A DNA stretch of 64,000 nt from Pararheinheimera marina (GCF_042654345.1 NZ_JBHSGB010000005.1:62001-126000); one strand, 5' to 3'. Shown: positions 34,167-42,951, numbered from the stretch's first letter. Numbers and translations: made by a program. Notes: generated by a model not told the origin, from the sequence alone.

Positions 34167-34526
34167 ATGCCAAGAGTAAAACGTGGTGTGACCGCTCGCG
34201 CGCGTCATAAGAAGGTTTTAGCGCAAGCTAAAGGTTATTACGGTGCCCGTAGCCGTGTTTATCGTGTTGCCTTCCAGGCAGTGATCAAAGCTGGTCAGTA
34301 CGCTTACCGTGACCGTCGTCAACGTAAACGTCAATTCCGTCAGCTGTGGATCGCGCGTATCAACGCTGCTTCCCGTCAAAACGGTCTGTCATACAGCCGC
34401 TTTATCGACGGTCTGAAACGTGCTTCTGTTGAGATCGATCGTAAGATCCTGGCCGATATCGCTGTATACGACAAAGGCGCTTTCGCTGCCTTAGTTGCTA
34501 AAGCAAAAGAAGCTTTAACTGCTTAA
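34167..34526 (+). CDS. rplT: 50S ribosomal protein L20
   Basis: L20 is a primary 23S rRNA binder needed for early large-subunit assembly and is the autogenous repressor of this operon. The 119 residues are highly basic, with RGVTARARHKKVLAQAKGYYGARSR in the long N-terminal extension and the globular domain (FIDGLKRASVEIDRKILADIA) that recognises both rRNA and its mRNA operator. TAGGAG lies seven bases upstream. It is the last gene of the operon here, since a strong terminator follows. Confidence 0.97.
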   Translation: MPRVKRGVTARARHKKVLAQAKGYYGARSRVYRVAFQAVIKAGQYAYRDRRQRKRQFRQLWIARINAASRQNGLSYSRFIDGLKRASVEIDRKILADIAVYDKGAFAALVAKAKEALTA

Positions 34527-34544
34527 TTCATTGAGCGAATTTTA

Positions 34545-34570
34545 AAAAGCACCTTCGGGTGCTTTTTTTA
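34545..34570 (+). terminator. Terminator after rplT
   Basis: AAAAAGCACC-TTCG-GGTGCTTTTTTT: a perfect stem closed by a stable TTCG tetraloop and followed by seven T residues. It ends the thrS-infC-rpmI-rplT unit. Confidence 0.95.
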
Positions 34571-34701
34571 TGCCTGTTATTTGCCGTTCTACATGGTGTC
34601 GACTTCAGCTAGGGTATTGATTTTTAACAAGAGCTTGGCTTGTGAAGCGCAATAGCTTATAACTAAGCATAAGGTCTAAAAATTCATCAGTTGAGTGGGT
34701 C

Positions 34702-35658
34702 ATGCCAGAAGCTGTACTGCAATCCAAAGCGCAAGGTTTAATCTACGGCTTGTTAGCCGGTGAGGTGACTGGGGCTGCATTGGAAAATCTGACAGATACC
34801 GAACGCTCTTTACGGTTGGGTGGCAGCCTGGACGAATTGTTGTTGCAAAACAACTGGCACACTCAGCCGGGGCAGGTGACTGACAGCGGCGAGCTGGCGT
34901 TGCTGCTTTGCCGTTTACTGGCCCATTACGGCGAGTACCAGGAAGAAGGCGCCTGGCAGGCCTATGAGTACTGGCTGCGGACCGAACCTTTTGCTGTGCC
35001 TGAAGAGCTGAAACAAGCCTTGCTTGGCCGGCAAAATGAGGATTCTTTTGCACCGACGCCTTTGGCCCGTGTTGCCCCCATCGCATTGGCAGTGCCGCAC
35101 TATTCCTTGCCTCAGCTGGCGGCCTGGGCTATGGCGGATACTGCACTGACGCATCCCAATTTACTGAATCAGCAAGTAACAGGGCTGTATGTGATGGCGC
35201 TTGGCCATTTGCTGGAGAATGACTGCAGTGCCGATGAGCTGTACCAACAAATAAAAGACTGGGCCTTGCAACTAAAAGTGGACAAACAGATTGTCCGGGC
35301 TATAGACCAAGCCTTGTTTATGCCGCCGGAAGATTTTAACACCGCGGAGCACCCAATTTTGGTCAGCCTGCAAAATGCATTATGGCAACTGCTGTATGCA
35401 GCGGACTGGCTGGATGGCATCTATGACACCATCAGGCGCGGTGGTGATACTGCGGATAACGCAGCTATTGCCGGTGCATTATTAGGGGCCTGTTATGGCG
35501 TCAACGAAATCCCACCGCAGTTGGTGCAGGCCATCAGTCATTGCCGGCCGCTGAAGGGACAATTTGGCGTACGTCGGCCACGGCCTGAGTGCTGCTGGGC
35601 CACTGAAGTGGGTTATTTAACACAACAAATTCTGGCAGGCGAAAAAAAACCGGCTTAG
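34702..35658 (+). CDS. ADP-ribosylglycohydrolase family protein with altered metal ligands
   Basis: The protein (318 residues) has the ARH fold signature of DraG and ARH3, which remove ADP-ribose from proteins. The N-terminal GLLAGEVTGAALE matches GxxxGDALGxxxE, but the Asp is Glu. The metal motif TDD is TDS in VTDSGELALLL, and GGDTDTN is GGDTADN in RRGGDTADNAAIAGALLGA, losing one Asp each time. Two of the acidic residues that hold the Mg2+/Mn2+ pair are therefore changed, so catalysis may be weak or altered. No ADP-ribosyltransferase or nitrogenase gene is nearby. Confidence 0.8.
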   Translation: MPEAVLQSKAQGLIYGLLAGEVTGAALENLTDTERSLRLGGSLDELLLQNNWHTQPGQVTDSGELALLLCRLLAHYGEYQEEGAWQAYEYWLRTEPFAVPEELKQALLGRQNEDSFAPTPLARVAPIALAVPHYSLPQLAAWAMADTALTHPNLLNQQVTGLYVMALGHLLENDCSADELYQQIKDWALQLKVDKQIVRAIDQALFMPPEDFNTAEHPILVSLQNALWQLLYAADWLDGIYDTIRRGGDTADNAAIAGALLGACYGVNEIPPQLVQAISHCRPLKGQFGVRRPRPECCWATEVGYLTQQILAGEKKPA

Positions 35659-35671
35659 CCGGTTTTTTTTT
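35642..35671. terminator. Bidirectional terminator between the ARH gene and fur
   Basis: An A run, AACCGGC-TTA-GCCGGTT and a T run form a symmetrical hairpin. It overlaps the last codons and stop of the ARH gene and serves fur from the opposite side. Confidence 0.9.
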
Positions 35672-35681
35672 ACTCTGTTGA

Positions 35682-36125
35682 TTAGCCTTTGTGGCTGCGA
35701 TTGCTTTCGCATTCGGCTTTATCGACGCACTCACCATACAAATACAGGCTGTGATGGGTCAGCTTGATGCCATTTTTGTCGGCAATTTCCAGCTGCTTGC
35801 GCTCGATATCGTCATCTTCAAATTCGATCACTTTACCGCAGTTCAGACACACCAAATGGTCGTGGTGGTCCATTTTGCTCAGTTCAAATACTGATTTTCC
35901 GCCTTCGAAGTGGTGACGGGTGACAATACCGGCGTCATCAAACTGGTTTAATACACGGTACACAGTCGCCAGACCAATATCTTCGCCCAGGTCGAGCAGG
36001 ATTTTATACACATCTTCAGCACTGATATGTTGATGATTAGGATCCTGCAGAATATCCAGAATTTTAACCCGTGGGAGCGTAACTTTAAGACCTGCTTTAC
36101 GCAGTTCAGTATTGTGGTCAGACAT
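35682..36125 (-). CDS. fur: Ferric uptake regulator Fur
   Basis: Fur is the iron-dependent repressor of iron acquisition genes. The 147 residues begin with the winged-helix domain (LRKAGLKVTLPRVKILDIL, ATVYRVLNQFDDAGIV) and contain the HHDHLVCLNCGKVIEF metal-binding hinge followed by the dimerisation domain with LYLYGEC. The Cys pair in CLNCG is the structural zinc site. The C-terminal tail is shorter in histidines than in E. coli. The gene stands alone between two terminator-bounded units. A weak Fur-box-like stretch (AAATGATTAT, near 36154) lies upstream and could mediate autoregulation. Confidence 0.96.
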   Translation of the reverse strand: MSDHNTELRKAGLKVTLPRVKILDILQDPNHQHISAEDVYKILLDLGEDIGLATVYRVLNQFDDAGIVTRHHFEGGKSVFELSKMDHHDHLVCLNCGKVIEFEDDDIERKQLEIADKNGIKLTHHSLYLYGECVDKAECESNRSHKG

Positions 36126-36266
36126 TGAATGTACCGTTCTTGCTTCAATTTCAAATGATTATAAGGGCATTGGTTTAAGAAGCAAACTCTAAATGGCCAG
36201 AAGACAGCAGACAAACGGCAGTCGGCAGGATAGAATTGCTGAAACAGGTCATACCAGAGGAAGCTT

Positions 36267-36749
36267 ATGCGCTGGGCTTTTAAACCCGCAGTGATGCGGC
36301 ATTTATTAAACTTCTGGCCACCATTTTTCTTTAGTGGCATTAAGGTCGAGATACTGGCCGATGATTACCGGTACTGCAAAGTTGTACTGAAAAACCGGCC
36401 CTGGACCCGCAATATTAACAGCAGCCAGTTTGGCGGGTCTATGTTTGCAATGACGGACCCTATTTACCCATTAATGCTGATGGGAGCGCTGGGTAAAGAG
36501 TACATCGTCTGGGACAAGCAGGCTGACATCAACTACATCTCGCCAGGACGCAGCAAGCTCTGTGCTGAATTTGTGCTGACGGACGCAGAGCTGGATGATA
36601 TCAAAGCCAAAACTGCCGAAGGTGAAAAGTATTTTCCTGAATTTGTGGTGCATGTGAAAGACGCAGCCGATCAGTTAGTCTGTGAAGTGAACCGCAAGGT
36701 CTATATCCGTAAGAAACCGAAATACCGCTCGCAGCCTTCTACCGAATGA
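36267..36749 (+). CDS. DUF4442 domain hotdog-fold protein
   Basis: This 160-residue cytosolic protein resembles the DUF4442 family, a branch of the hotdog thioesterase superfamily. Typical features are PPFFFSGIKVEILADDYRYCKVVLKNRPWTRN near the start, the helix SSQFGGSMFAMTDPIYPLMLM, and YISPGRSKLCAEF. The usual acyl-CoA thioesterase residues are not obvious, so its activity is open. AGAGGAAG precedes the ATG, and a terminator follows. It is divergent from fur. Confidence 0.82.
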   Translation: MRWAFKPAVMRHLLNFWPPFFFSGIKVEILADDYRYCKVVLKNRPWTRNINSSQFGGSMFAMTDPIYPLMLMGALGKEYIVWDKQADINYISPGRSKLCAEFVLTDAELDDIKAKTAEGEKYFPEFVVHVKDAADQLVCEVNRKVYIRKKPKYRSQPSTE

Positions 36750-36761
36750 TTCGACCAAGAA

Positions 36762-36790
36762 AAAGGGCAATCAACAGATTGCCCTTTGTT
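36762..36790. terminator. Terminator between the DUF4442 and M2 peptidase genes
   Basis: AAAGGGCAATC-AACA-GATTGCCCTTT is a perfect eleven-pair stem followed by GTTT and preceded by an A run, usable from both sides. Confidence 0.85.
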
Positions 36791-36811
36791 TAATCAGGTA
36801 GTGAGCTGCTG

Positions 36812-38653
36812 TTACCAGCCGCAGCTGCGGCCTTTGTTTTGTTCATCCAGGTAAGTTTTCAGCGGCGCAAAGTAAGCCAGGATGGCTGACGAATCCATCT
36901 CTGGTTTACCGGTCAGGCTTTGCAGTGCTTCTTGCCATGGTTTGCTGGCGCCCATTTCCAGCATTTTATTCAGTGCCGTTCCGGCTTCTTTGCTGTTATA
37001 GATGGAACAGCGGTGCACTGGGCCAGCGTCCTGCGCTATATCACAAAGGGCTTTATGGAACTGGAACTGTAGAATATGCGCCAGGAAATAGCGGGTGTAA
37101 GGCGTGTTGCCTGGCACATGGTACTTAGCGCCGGCATCAAAATCGGCTTCGGTGCGGGCTACAGGTGCGGCTACACCCTGGTATTTTTCACGAAGTTGCC
37201 ACCAAGCCTGGTTGTACTGCTCTGGTTTAATCTGACCAGAAAACACCTGCCAGCGCCATTGATCAACCAATAAACCAAAAGGCAGGAAGGCGACTTTATC
37301 CAGTGCCATTTTCATCAGCAAACCCAAGTCTTTGGATTCGTCCGGCACTTGTTCCAGCAAACCAATTTGCTGCAGGTACTTAGGCGTGACTGACAGCGCA
37401 ATGGTGTCGCCAATGGCTTCATGGAAGCCATCGTTGGCGCTGTCCTGGTAAAACACCGGTTGGTCTTTGTAAGCGCGCTGATAGAAATTGTGCCCTAATT
37501 CATGGTGGATCACCGCAAACTCTTCACCGGTTTTCTGGATACACATTTTAATGCGCAAATCGTCTTTGGCGTCTAAATCCCAGGCGGAGGCGTGGCACAC
37601 TACGTCGCGGTCACGTGGCTTGACGAACTGTGACCGGGCCCAAAAGGTCTCTGGCAGTGGGGCAAAACCCAAAGAGGTAAAAAAGCCTTCAGCGCCTTTT
37701 ACCATCTTCAGCTCATCATAGCCCTTGTCAGCCAATAACTGTGTGACGTCATAGCCCGGATCCGAGTTCACCGGAGCCACCAGGTCATAAATATTACCCC
37801 AGGCCTGAGCCCACATATTGCCTAGCAGGTGAGCCGGAATAGGTTTGTCTTGCGGTACTTTGTCTGTGCCGTATTTTTCACCTAGCTTAGCTCGGACATG
37901 ACAGTGCAGGGCGTCATAGAGTGGTTTGACTGCGGCCCATTGTTTGTCGAGTTCAGCGGCAAAGGCGTCTGCATCCATATCGTATTTCGAACGCCATAAA
38001 GCACCGGTATCGGCATAGCCCAATTCACGGGCGCCTTCGTTGGCAAGTTCGACCTGACGGACATACAGCGGTTTCATTGGCGCCGCGGTGTCATGCCAGC
38101 CTTTCCACATTTCAAGCTGTTCGTCGTAGTTACGTGAACTGGCCATCACGGAAGACATATCGCCGAGTGCCATCACAGTGCCGTCTTCTTTGGTGTATTT
38201 ACCTTTGCCGTACATTCCGTTCAGTTTGGCTACAATGCCTGCCAGCTCTTCGGTCTTGGCCGGATCTTTGGGCGCAGCTAGGGTCAGTGCCAGCTTCAGT
38301 TTGTCCAGCTGGCGACGGGTGTCAGCGTCGACCTGAGTGTCGTTAAAACGGGCGGCTTCATTGGCCATCCGCACCACAGCTTCAGTCATTTTTTGGTTAA
38401 ATTCTGCAGACAGGGCTTCGGTGTCGTCAGTGATATAGGTGTTGGCTATCCAATCAGCCCGGTTTACCTGCAGCAACAGCTGACGGGTTTCTTCCGAGGC
38501 TTTGGCAACAAAGGCTTTGGCTTGCTCGGAGGTTGGTGCAACGTCTGCGCTCCCTTGGGTTTCGTGGTTTTGTGGCGCGGGTTTGCACGCAGCCAGCCCT
38601 AAACCAGCTGCGACCAGCACAGCCACCAAGGTGGGTTGGAAAATTGGTTTCAT
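36812..38653 (-). CDS. M2 family metallopeptidase (ACE-like peptidyl-dipeptidase), lipoprotein
   Basis: This 613-residue enzyme belongs to the family of angiotensin-converting enzyme, zinc dipeptidyl carboxypeptidases that release C-terminal dipeptides. It has a lipoprotein signal peptide with lipobox LAAC (Cys23), so it acts in the periplasm or at the cell surface. The zinc motif HELGH is at residues 384-388 (IHHELGHNFYQ), and the third ligand glutamate lies in DGFHEAIGD, about 24 residues on. Its function in bacteria is probably peptide nutrition. The gene is monocistronic, with AGGA eight bases before the ATG. Confidence 0.93.
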   Translation of the reverse strand: MKPIFQPTLVAVLVAAGLGLAACKPAPQNHETQGSADVAPTSEQAKAFVAKASEETRQLLLQVNRADWIANTYITDDTEALSAEFNQKMTEAVVRMANEAARFNDTQVDADTRRQLDKLKLALTLAAPKDPAKTEELAGIVAKLNGMYGKGKYTKEDGTVMALGDMSSVMASSRNYDEQLEMWKGWHDTAAPMKPLYVRQVELANEGARELGYADTGALWRSKYDMDADAFAAELDKQWAAVKPLYDALHCHVRAKLGEKYGTDKVPQDKPIPAHLLGNMWAQAWGNIYDLVAPVNSDPGYDVTQLLADKGYDELKMVKGAEGFFTSLGFAPLPETFWARSQFVKPRDRDVVCHASAWDLDAKDDLRIKMCIQKTGEEFAVIHHELGHNFYQRAYKDQPVFYQDSANDGFHEAIGDTIALSVTPKYLQQIGLLEQVPDESKDLGLLMKMALDKVAFLPFGLLVDQWRWQVFSGQIKPEQYNQAWWQLREKYQGVAAPVARTEADFDAGAKYHVPGNTPYTRYFLAHILQFQFHKALCDIAQDAGPVHRCSIYNSKEAGTALNKMLEMGASKPWQEALQSLTGKPEMDSSAILAYFAPLKTYLDEQNKGRSCGW

Positions 38654-38751
38654 CTCAGTTCCTGGATTCTTGTTATGGATGAAAAGGAAAAAGCACTGCC
38701 AGTATTGGTGCAGTCACCAGCTATTGCAAATCTTGATCAAAAGCGAAAGAC

Positions 38752-38778
38752 AAAAAAGCCGGGTTTCCCCGGCTTTTC
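38752..38778 (-). terminator. Terminator after fldA
   Basis: AAAAAAGCCGGG-TTTC-CCCGGCTTTT lies directly after the fldA stop codon (read on the minus strand, its T run comes last) and ends the ybfF-ybfE-fldA direction of transcription. Confidence 0.88.
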
Positions 38779-38779
38779 G

Positions 38780-39310
38780 TTACAGTGATTCGAGCTCTTT
38801 TAAGCTCAGTTCTTCGTAAATTTGCTTGCACCATTGTTTGACGCGCTGCTCTGTCAGTTCTGGCTGACGGTCTTCGTCAATGCCTAAACCCACAAAGTGG
38901 TCATTGTCAGCCAGCGCTTTGGAAGCAACAAAGTTGTAGCCTTTAGTTGGCCAATGACCAACGATAATAGCACCTTTAGGCTCAATGATATCGCGCAGGG
39001 TGCCCATCGCATCCAGGAAATACTCAGCATAATCTTCCTGATCACCACAACCGAAAATCGCTACCAGCTTGTTTTCGAAATCGATGTTTTCCAGCTCAGG
39101 GAAAAAATCGTCCCAATCACACTGTGCTTCGCCGTAATACCAGGTTGGAATGCCGAACAGCAACAAATCATAACTGGCGATTTGTTCTTTCGTGCTTTTG
39201 GCAATGTCGAACACGTCAAACAATTGCTTGCCCAGCTCTTTTTGAATCATCTTGGCGATATGTTCCGTGTTACCGGTATCGCTGCCAAAAAATATACCTA
39301 CAGTAGCCAT
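38780..39310 (-). CDS. fldA: Flavodoxin I
   Basis: This 176-residue FMN protein is a low-potential electron carrier for enzymes such as MetH, biotin synthase and IspG/IspH. The FMN phosphate loop is GIFFGSDTGNTEHIAK near the start; the aromatic isoalloxazine-stacking residues are in PTWYYGEAQCDWDD and CGDQEDYAEYF. The size is that of long-chain flavodoxins. In E. coli fldA is next to fur; here they are 2.6 kb apart with other genes between, while the link to ybfE is preserved. Confidence 0.96.
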   Translation of the reverse strand: MATVGIFFGSDTGNTEHIAKMIQKELGKQLFDVFDIAKSTKEQIASYDLLLFGIPTWYYGEAQCDWDDFFPELENIDFENKLVAIFGCGDQEDYAEYFLDAMGTLRDIIEPKGAIIVGHWPTKGYNFVASKALADNDHFVGLGIDEDRQPELTEQRVKQWCKQIYEELSLKELESL

Positions 39311-39322
39311 AAGTTCAGCCTT

Positions 39323-39607
39323 TTACTTCAGTTGCGTCTGACGCAACGCTTGTTCTAAAACCCATTCTATATAGGCGCTTCGGGTCATCTGCTGCGCTTC
39401 TGCGCTTTGACACAACTGCTGATACAGCTGATCCGACACCTTGCACTCTATACGTTTTAAACCCTTGGTTCGATCGCGTTTGATTTGATTACGTTTATTC
39501 AGTTTGACCTGTTCTTCTCGCGGCAACGGGTTGGTGCGCGGACGCCCTGGTCTCTTATCATGGGCAAACAAATCAATGGTTGTGCGATCGGTGGCAATCT
39601 TCGCCAT
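39323..39607 (-). CDS. ybfE: YbfE-type small DNA-binding-like protein
   Basis: This 94-residue basic protein contains KRPGRPRTNPLPREEQ (AT-hook-like GRPR), KRNQIKRDRTKGLKRIECKVSDQLYQQL and a C-terminal helix typical of ribbon-helix-helix folds. In E. coli ybfE lies between fldA and ybfF and is LexA-controlled. I saw no clear SOS box upstream here, so damage control may not be conserved. It follows a DUF2788 gene by 9 nt and precedes fldA by 12 nt. Confidence 0.85.
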   Translation of the reverse strand: MAKIATDRTTIDLFAHDKRPGRPRTNPLPREEQVKLNKRNQIKRDRTKGLKRIECKVSDQLYQQLCQSAEAQQMTRSAYIEWVLEQALRQTQLK

Positions 39608-39616
39608 GAACGCACC

Positions 39617-39817
39617 TTATTCTGCTAGGAAATATTCAACGACCAGTTTGGCTACAAAAACAGCCGGCGATAAAAACAGCACCAGCCAGACAAAAAACTT
39701 ACCAAAGCGGGGTGCTTTACTTTTTTTAAGTACATCCCAAATCGCCATCACGATAAAGAGATACAACGCACCCACACCCAGTACTAAACCCAAGGTTTCA
39801 AACTGTTCAATACTCAT
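39617..39817 (-). CDS. DUF2788 family small membrane protein
   Basis: This 66-residue protein starts MSIEQFETLGLVLGVG and has two hydrophobic helices, about 8-27 and 40-60, separated by the basic KKSKAPRFGKFF. It matches the DUF2788 family, whose function is unknown. I start at ATG 39817; an in-frame upstream extension would begin with an unlikely cysteine-rich tail. It lies between ybfF and ybfE, an insertion relative to E. coli. Confidence 0.8.
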   Translation of the reverse strand: MSIEQFETLGLVLGVGALYLFIVMAIWDVLKKSKAPRFGKFFVWLVLFLSPAVFVAKLVVEYFLAE

Positions 39818-39880
39818 GTTGCAGCAAGCCCGAAAAAAATTGCGCGCACTATAGCACAAATTAGTTGGGAATTAGTTGCA

Positions 39881-40639
39881 TTAAGTCAATAAAAAATCAT
39901 TGACCAGCTTGGCAAAAGCCGCGGGCTTTTCAGCGTGCAGCCAATGACCTGTGCCCATAATCACTTTGGCTTTGGCGTGCGGAAACAGTGTGCTGATAAG
40001 ACTCTGATGTTCGCTGAGTAAATAGTCAGAGTCGCCACCTTTAATAAACAAAGTGGGGCCAGGGTAAGGACCAACGGCAGCCGGCGGTTGAAGAATGTCT
40101 TCATAACAATTCGCAAGTGCAGCCAGATTAAAGCGCCAGCTAAAGCCATGCTCAGTTTTCTGCAGACTTTTCAGTAAAAATGCCCGAACCCCAGGTTCGG
40201 TAATATGATCAGCCAGAATTTGGTCGGCCTGCTGGCGGCTGCTCACAGAGGTTGCAGCCACAGCCGATAAACCGGCAAAAATTGCCTGATGACGCGGCTT
40301 ATTTAATACAGGTGAAATGTCCGCCAAAATGAGTTTGTTCACCAGTTCAGGTCGGGACAGCGCCAGCTGCATCGCAACCTTGCCGCCCATGGAGTGCCCA
40401 AGCACAGCCAGTGGACCTATGCCATAGTGCTGCAGGGTTTCTGCCACATCAGCTGCCATTGCCGGATAAGTCATCTCGTCGCTCCAGGGCGAACGACCAT
40501 GATTACGCAAATCCATGCTAATGACCTGGTAGTTTTCCAGCTGACGGGCAATCACCCCCAGGTTTTCATAACTGCCAAATAAACCGTGCAACAGCAACAC
40601 AGCTTGACCCTGACCGGAGATCTCGGTATGTAATAGCAT
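39881..40639 (-). CDS. ybfF: Alpha/beta hydrolase YbfF (esterase)
   Basis: This 252-residue cytosolic esterase has the oxyanion motif LLLHGLFGSYENLG, the nucleophile elbow GHSMGGK (serine near residue 90), DLRNHGRSPW and the late His in GTGHWLHAEKP. It agrees with E. coli YbfF in length and motifs; that enzyme hydrolyses acyl-CoA and short esters in vitro, with no defined physiological substrate. AAGGAT lies six bases upstream of the ATG. It is divergent from seqA, as in E. coli. Confidence 0.9.
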   Translation of the reverse strand: MLLHTEISGQGQAVLLLHGLFGSYENLGVIARQLENYQVISMDLRNHGRSPWSDEMTYPAMAADVAETLQHYGIGPLAVLGHSMGGKVAMQLALSRPELVNKLILADISPVLNKPRHQAIFAGLSAVAATSVSSRQQADQILADHITEPGVRAFLLKSLQKTEHGFSWRFNLAALANCYEDILQPPAAVGPYPGPTLFIKGGDSDYLLSEHQSLISTLFPHAKAKVIMGTGHWLHAEKPAAFAKLVNDFLLT

Positions 40640-40750
40640 CTGGGATCCTTTTGATTTAATTGGCGTCAGGTTAACAGATCCTGACTATAGCGTCAGGACT
40701 GTCAGCTTTATATAATGGCGGCAATTATTACTAAAACGCGGAATAAGTGC

Positions 40751-41269
40751 ATGAAAACCATTGAGATAGACGACGATCTTTATCATTTTATCGCCAGTCA
40801 GACACAGGAAATTGGTGAAAGTGCGTCGGATATTCTGCGCCGTTTATTGTTGCAACCCACGACCCAAAGTAGCGAACCTGCCAAAGTCGAAGAAAAGGCG
40901 GTGGAGGCGATAAAGCCTGAGAAGGCGGTGGTTGGCTCTGTGTTTGACGTGTTAAGCCAGCAGGATTTGTCTGCTGAGCACAGCGTGGTAGGGCGCTTCC
41001 TGTTTATCCTGTCTGCGTTGGCGCGTGCTCATAAAAAAGATTTTGCCAAGGTACTGGAAATCAAAGGGCGCAACCGGCTTTATTTCGGTCGCAGCGAGCA
41101 CGAGCTACAGGAAGCGGGCAGCAGCACCAACCCTAAACCTATTCCAAACACAGACTTTTGGGTGATCACCAATTCGAATACAACCCGTAAGAAGATGATG
41201 CTGACTGAAGTGGCCGGTACTTTGGGTTACAACAGTACGGATGTGGAAAAAATACGCGACTTATTATAA
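40751..41269 (+). CDS. seqA: Negative modulator of replication initiation SeqA
   Basis: SeqA binds hemimethylated GATC sites and sequesters oriC and the dnaA promoter after initiation. The N-terminal ribbon-helix-helix-like multimerisation domain is MKTIEIDDDLYHFIASQTQEIGESASDILRRLL, followed by a variable linker and the C-terminal DNA-binding domain (VVGRFLFILSALARAHKKDF, GRNRLYFGRSEHEL, NTDFWVITNSNT). The start is ATG 40751. It is 172 residues, slightly shorter than in E. coli owing to the linker. pgm begins 12 nt after its stop. Confidence 0.96.
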   Translation: MKTIEIDDDLYHFIASQTQEIGESASDILRRLLLQPTTQSSEPAKVEEKAVEAIKPEKAVVGSVFDVLSQQDLSAEHSVVGRFLFILSALARAHKKDFAKVLEIKGRNRLYFGRSEHELQEAGSSTNPKPIPNTDFWVITNSNTTRKKMMLTEVAGTLGYNSTDVEKIRDLL

Positions 41270-41281
41270 GGAGATTTTGCG

Positions 41282-42928
41282 ATGTCTTTGCACCCACAGG
41301 CAGGTCAGATAGCACCAGCCAGCAGTCTGGTGAATGTTGCTCAATTGGTGTCGGCTTATTATGAGTTGACACCAGAACCAAATGAACCCGCTCAGTTGGT
41401 GAGTTTCGGCACTTCAGGTCACAGAGGAAGTGCGCTCAGTGCGTCATTTAATCAGTCGCATATTCTGGCCATAGTGCAGGCTGTGGCGGAATACCGCCGC
41501 TCACAGGGCATCACAGGCCCCTTGTTCCTGGGCAAAGACACCCATGCGTTATCCGAAGCGGCTTTTGCATCGGCGTTACAGGTGCTGACCGCCAATGGTG
41601 TAAAAACCATGATCCAACAAGGGCAGGGCTATACCCCAACGCCAGTGATCTCTCATGCCATTTTGTGTTTTAACAAAGGCCGTACCGACGGGCTGGCCGA
41701 TGGCTTGATCATTACGCCGTCACATAATCCGCCAGAAGATGGGGGTATTAAATACAATCCTCCGCATGGCGGCCCGGCCGATACCGACGCGACGGATTGG
41801 ATCCAAAACCGTGCGAATCAGTTGCTGGCCACTCAATTGCATGGCGTGAAGCAGCAAAGTTATGCTGCGGCGTTGCAAAGCCACTACTGCACTGCCTACG
41901 ACTATGTACAGCCTTACGTCGATGATTTAAAAAACGTCGTAGATATGGCCGCCATTGCCAAAGCTGGCGTGCGTATTGGGGTTGACCCCTTAGGCGGCTC
42001 CGGACTGGCGTTCTGGCCTGTGATTGCAAAAACCTACGGTTTAAATATCAGCGTGGTGAATGACCGGGTGGACCCGGCTTTTGCCTTTATGCCACTGGAT
42101 AAAGACGGCAAAATTAGGATGGATTGCTCGTCCGCCTATGCGATGGCGAATTTAATTCAGTTGAAAGACCAGTTCGATGTGGCCATTGGCAATGACCCGG
42201 ATTTTGACCGCCATGGCATAGTGACCCGCAGCGGTGGCCTGATGAACCCGAACCATTACCTGGCCGTTGCCATTAATTACCTGCTGAGTAACAGACCCCA
42301 GTGGTCGTCTGAGCTGGCTATTGGTAAAACGCTGGTGTCCAGCGCGCTGATTGACCGGGTGACCCAAGGCCGCGGCCGGAAAGTCTATGAAGTGCCGGTG
42401 GGTTTTAAATGGTTCGTCGATGGCTTGCATCAGGGCAACATTGCCTTTGGTGGTGAAGAGAGTGCCGGCGCCAGTTTTCTGCGGTTTGATGGCACTGTCT
42501 GGTCAACCGACAAAGATGGCTTTATTCTCGGCTTGCTCGCTGCTGAAATGCTGGCAAAGACCGGTGTCGACCCTTACCAGCAGTACCAGGCATTGACCCG
42601 CGAGTTTGGCTCGCCATTGTATCGCCGCTTAGACGCCAGCGCTTCAGCTGAGCAGAAAAAGGCGCTGAAATCTCTGGATGTCAGCAGCGTGACGCAAACA
42701 GTCCTTGCCGGCGATCCAATACTGGCGGTTCAAACCAAAGCGCCTGGGAACAACGCCAGTATCGGCGGTGTAAAAGTGGTGACTAAAAACGGTTGGTTTG
42801 CCGCACGGCCATCTGGTACAGAAAATAGCTACAAGATTTACCTGGAAAGTTTTGTCGATCCGGCGCATTTGCAGCAACTGGAATGCGATGCTAAAGCTTT
42901 TGTAGACGACGTGTTTGCGAAGATTTAA
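41282..42928 (+). CDS. pgm: Phosphoglucomutase (alpha-D-glucose phosphate-specific)
   Basis: Pgm interconverts glucose 1-phosphate and glucose 6-phosphate, linking glycogen, galactose and cell-envelope sugars to glycolysis. The phosphoserine is Ser147 in ITPSHNPPEDGG; the magnesium loop is GNDPDFDRHG; the sugar loop is GGEESAGASF; and the phosphate-binding loop is RPSGTENSYKIY. At 548 residues it is the size of E. coli Pgm. seqA-pgm is a conserved pair. Its product pool is fed by the glycogen phosphorylase gene immediately downstream. Confidence 0.96.
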   Translation: MSLHPQAGQIAPASSLVNVAQLVSAYYELTPEPNEPAQLVSFGTSGHRGSALSASFNQSHILAIVQAVAEYRRSQGITGPLFLGKDTHALSEAAFASALQVLTANGVKTMIQQGQGYTPTPVISHAILCFNKGRTDGLADGLIITPSHNPPEDGGIKYNPPHGGPADTDATDWIQNRANQLLATQLHGVKQQSYAAALQSHYCTAYDYVQPYVDDLKNVVDMAAIAKAGVRIGVDPLGGSGLAFWPVIAKTYGLNISVVNDRVDPAFAFMPLDKDGKIRMDCSSAYAMANLIQLKDQFDVAIGNDPDFDRHGIVTRSGGLMNPNHYLAVAINYLLSNRPQWSSELAIGKTLVSSALIDRVTQGRGRKVYEVPVGFKWFVDGLHQGNIAFGGEESAGASFLRFDGTVWSTDKDGFILGLLAAEMLAKTGVDPYQQYQALTREFGSPLYRRLDASASAEQKKALKSLDVSSVTQTVLAGDPILAVQTKAPGNNASIGGVKVVTKNGWFAARPSGTENSYKIYLESFVDPAHLQQLECDAKAFVDDVFAKI

Positions 42929-42951
42929 ACAATAATAAGGCGATGCAATAA

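Noticed and set aside
36150..36175. Clear Fur box upstream of fur
   Set aside because: Only a weak partial match (AAATGATTAT) is present, too poor to list as a site.
39600..39640. LexA (SOS) box upstream of ybfE
   Set aside because: E. coli ybfE has one, but no CTGT-N8-ACAG pattern is visible here.
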